Below are positions 62,401 to 64,000 of a stretch of 64,000 nt of DNA, one piece after another (within the stretch, counting starts at the first letter, position 1; every line of letters starts with the position of its first letter). The notes beneath the pieces were generated by a model. It searched no databases. It was not told the DNA's origin and saw only the letters and a program-made list of their open reading frames with translations. Made by a program: the position numbers and the translations under genes. The DNA is from Magnetospirillum fulvum MGU-K5 (GTDB taxonomy: Bacteria; Pseudomonadota; Alphaproteobacteria; Rhodospirillales; Magnetospirillaceae). The stretch is taken from contig NZ_AQPH01000012.1 of assembly GCF_000442515.1 (NCBI RefSeq), positions 1 to 64,000 on the forward strand, written 5' to 3'.

Positions 62401-64000
62401 GCGGCATCGTTCGCGCTGGTGCCGCAAACCCCTCCGGGCTGGCGGGCGCATCCGGCCGGTGGGCTCGATCTGGTCTTCAGCCACGAACCCGCCCCGGATG
62501 GGGGCATCGATCTGATGCTGGTGTGGACTCCCGATCTGTTCACTCTGGCGACGGCGCAAAACTGGCTGGCCGGGTTTGCCGGGTGGGCGCGCTGGCTGGC
62601 CGAGGATATCAGCCGGGCCGAAGCACCATTGCCGCCGCTGCTGCCGCCCGAGGCGGCGTTATTGGCGGGCTGGGAAGCCGGTCCGATCCGGCCTCGGCCG
62701 CCACTGCGGGCGCATCAAGTGTTCGAGGCTTGGGCCGACCGCGAGCCGGAGCGGATCGCGGTGGCGGGCGAGGGCGGCCTTGTCCGCTTTGGTGAACTGG
62801 AACGCCGCGCCAACCGGATTGCCGCCAGCCTGATCGGGCTGGGCGTCGTCCGCGAGGAGCCGGTGGCGGTGCTGGCCGAAACCGGTCCCGACCTGCCCGC
62901 CGCAGTTTTGGGCATCTGGAAGGCGGGGGCGGCCTATCTGCCGCTGGCCGCCGAACAGCCGCCCGAGCGGCTGGCGTTGATGGCCCGCGATGCCGGGGCG
63001 CGGATTCTGATCGCGCCGGAAGGTTTGGCGGTGCCACCGGCGCTGGAGGACGCGGTTGGAACGATCCTGCGCCCCCAATCCGACGCAGCGGGGGATGAGG
63101 TCGCTCCGCCCCGCCCGGCGGTCGCGGGATCGCCGCAGGACATCGCCTATATCATCTATACCTCGGGCACGACGGGCACGCCCAAGGGGGTGCTGCTTCA
63201 GCATGACAGCCTGATCAACGCGATCCTGATGAGCGGGGAGACCTTTGGCCTGACCCCAAACGACCGCTTCGCCCTGGTCGCGACGCCGGGCTTTGATGCG
63301 TCCTTGTGGGAATTGGGAATCGGGCTGTTGCTCGGTCTGGCCTTGGTGCCGATCTCGCGGAGCTTGCGTGACGATCCGTGGGCGCTGAAGGCCTATTACG
63401 CCCGCCATGGCGTCACGGCGGCGTTCCATGCCCCCTCTTATCTGCGGATCAGTCGGCAGACCCCGTTTCGCGGGATGCGGGTCCTGCTGACCGGCGGTGA
63501 GGCCCCGACGCTCGACGATGTCGCCTGCCATGCCGATCAGGCCGCGTTCTGGAACGCCTATGGCCCGACCGAGACCTGCATCTTTGTCAGCGCCGATCTG
63601 ATCCCCGCCGATTTTGATCGGTCCCGACCGCTGAGCGTGGGTCAGCCGCTCGCCAATACCCGGATTTCGATCCGGCGCGAGGACGGAACCCCGGTACCGC
63701 CGGGGGTGGTGGGCGAGGTCTGGCTGGGCGGGGCCGGGCTGGCGCGGGGCTATGCCAACGCCCCCGACCTGAATGCCCTGCGCTTCATCACCGGCCCGGA
63801 CGGACGGTTTTATCGCACCGGCGATCTGGGGCGGTGGAGCGACGATGGCAGGTTGGAAATCGTCGGTCGGATCGACTTCCAGATCAAGTTGCACGGTCAG
63901 CGGGTCGAACTGGGCGAGATCGAGCAGGCGCTACGCGCGGTCCCTGCGATCGAAGAGGCCGTCGTGCTGGTCGAGGCGGCGGCGAACGGGACCAAGGCGC
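59458..64000 (+). CDS. Non-ribosomal peptide synthetase, loading A-T then C-A (cut by window edge)
   Basis: An uninterrupted frame of 1514 codons that continues past the window. Domain order: adenylation A1 (about 40-520), carrier T1 (about 530-600, LGGTSL with the pantetheine Ser near 566), condensation C (about 620-1035, HHVVADG near 750), adenylation A2 (about 1060 onward, YTSGTTGTPKG, FDASLWEL, NAYGPTE). A1 keeps the ATP loop FTSGSTGEPKG and Lys in PSGKADR but has Ile at position 235 where Asp normally anchors the amino group. No C domain precedes A1, so this is an initiation module. No MbtH, PPTase or export gene is visible. The ATG at 59458 has only a weak ribosome site. Confidence 0.93.
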   Translation, partial: MDNLSLDLKAAGLSSPHAASLRPHHAGPVRSWPIRRFHHVFEQIVERQPEAAAIVSDHGLLTYRDLERRANALAHALIAQGVTREEAVGVLTNRSGDLPLAFLAILKAGGVYVPMGADLPPLRLANIAAQAKIRHLIVLDGLEPPAALLDAMMAPTILRPEDLTREHLARDGHRPDRPGSPSDLAVILFTSGSTGEPKGVLLQHDACINMSLGHIETLGITAADRFLLSATPGFILGLRELCLPMLAGAAYVPASRALLDDPAAMLALMSRHRVSVAMFTPSYLRLFQGAVPDGLRCVITAGERPNAQDARAYAARLDYWNIHGATEVCGTICLRKVSPDDPDPLPSGRPMANMAIVLLDEDGNEVPAGGIGEIHVVGVGLARGYLDRPEMTAERFVETRFGRAYRSNDLGRWTPGGDLISLGRADDVVKVSGQAVALGEIETALLRQDGIGHAALIQYRGRLIAFVESDPAMARPLEAWHAVLGQTLPAYMMPSEVRTIARMPLNPSGKADRKALQALADEAASARSGTPPHGSLEQRIAAIWDACLGCGPVWREDSFFALGGTSLLAVAVSQSLQAAGYPVTARIVLAAGTLAGLADRIESLAEDEAAEESFDPDDLAVAGQQDFWLARQLGLATIGAQITRILAVQGSAPPLERWQAAWAEVLARHPALRSSFASTAAGTVQCRTIAVADLPPEAGFSHDCCERAEDVAARIAARADPPFDLSRPPLARAGLVEVGGDGTIVWFTLHHVVADGLSARIIQDDLYALAQGLPLPPAADGAVQAARAERRAIASGQSGRDAAYWRDRLGAAVHEEGDLFAELPTDHRRPPVPSGDGAAPLVEHLGPEIAAALTRLAQAHGAGLHALLLALLAAEAGRRTGRASLLLGTAIETRPPGAERSVGYFVNLLPLILPVGGTESLMARIEQAQAVLSEAADHAASPSGEIYREFRHQHPEARPQSRTELFDVTLTANPSRLSADPAASFALVPQTPPGWRAHPAGGLDLVFSHEPAPDGGIDLMLVWTPDLFTLATAQNWLAGFAGWARWLAEDISRAEAPLPPLLPPEAALLAGWEAGPIRPRPPLRAHQVFEAWADREPERIAVAGEGGLVRFGELERRANRIAASLIGLGVVREEPVAVLAETGPDLPAAVLGIWKAGAAYLPLAAEQPPERLALMARDAGARILIAPEGLAVPPALEDAVGTILRPQSDAAGDEVAPPRPAVAGSPQDIAYIIYTSGTTGTPKGVLLQHDSLINAILMSGETFGLTPNDRFALVATPGFDASLWELGIGLLLGLALVPISRSLRDDPWALKAYYARHGVTAAFHAPSYLRISRQTPFRGMRVLLTGGEAPTLDDVACHADQAAFWNAYGPTETCIFVSADLIPADFDRSRPLSVGQPLANTRISIRREDGTPVPPGVVGEVWLGGAGLARGYANAPDLNALRFITGPDGRFYRTGDLGRWSDDGRLEIVGRIDFQIKLHGQRVELGEIEQALRAVPAIEEAVVLVEAAANGTKA

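Overview
The window reads as chromosomal DNA of a GC-rich alphaproteobacterium, most likely a Rhodospirillaceae member close to Phaeospirillum or Magnetospirillum. This is inferred from gene content: an Rnf complex with RseC and ApbE, a K+-independent H+-pyrophosphatase of the Rhodospirillum rubrum type, a CBP3-type cytochrome bc1 chaperone, homospermidine synthase, a MucR regulator, a polyhydroxybutyrate (PHB) locus with PhaR and a phasin, and the block rpmF-plsX-fabH-ihfA-merR. There is no IS element, prophage, CRISPR array or rRNA gene. The only tRNA is tRNA-Pro(GGG).

Layout. 1-1.7 kb: the minus-strand end of an rnf cluster (apbE, rseC, start of rnfA). 2-8.4 kb: a lone receiver protein, homospermidine synthase with a structured leader, an AMMECR1/Memo fusion divergent from its radical SAM partner, a phasin, a CBS protein and a YciI protein. 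8.9-16.3 kb: a chemoreceptor, a DUF1848 protein, and a histidine kinase with a receiver-GGDEF partner. 16.4-19.9 kb: a peptide-type ABC importer without ATPases, its second permease frameshifted. 19.9-24.2 kb: PHB metabolism (phaR, a phaC-like gene with an overlapping small gene, phaA, phaB). 24.4-33.6 kb: mlaA, hrpB, two tandem cytochromes c, trpB2, ydcF, a methyltransferase and an ABCD-like ABC protein with a damaged Walker A. 33.7-38.4 kb: an AAA ATPase, a sulfate importer (cysP, frameshifted cysT, cysW), a small conserved gene and mucR. 38.7-46.3 kb: rpiB, glyA, nrdR, ribD, ribE, ribB-type, ribH, nusB, thiL and a FliL-like gene in one direction, a one-carbon and riboflavin/thiamine supply block. 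46.5-54 kb: hppA, then bamE divergent from the CBP3-DUF177-rpmF-plsX-fabH-ihfA-merR run and tRNA-Pro. 54-57.7 kb: an EamA permease, an RsmC-like methyltransferase, an RsuA pseudouridine synthase and an unknown gene. 57.8-64 kb: a radical SAM protein divergent, across an AT-rich gap, from a large NRPS gene that runs off the window.

The points most worth a second look are: a 17-codon leader ORF plus long stem-loop upstream of homospermidine synthase; a 98-nt element of three hairpins closed by a 7-bp helix between the chemoreceptor and DUF1848 genes; an NRPS loading adenylation domain that lacks the usual substrate-anchoring Asp, beside a radical SAM gene; a 218-nt out-of-frame overlap between a coiled-coil protein and the PHA synthase; and two single-base frameshifts in ABC permease genes that could be real or sequencing errors. 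All functional statements rest on reading motifs by eye. No database search or folding program was run.
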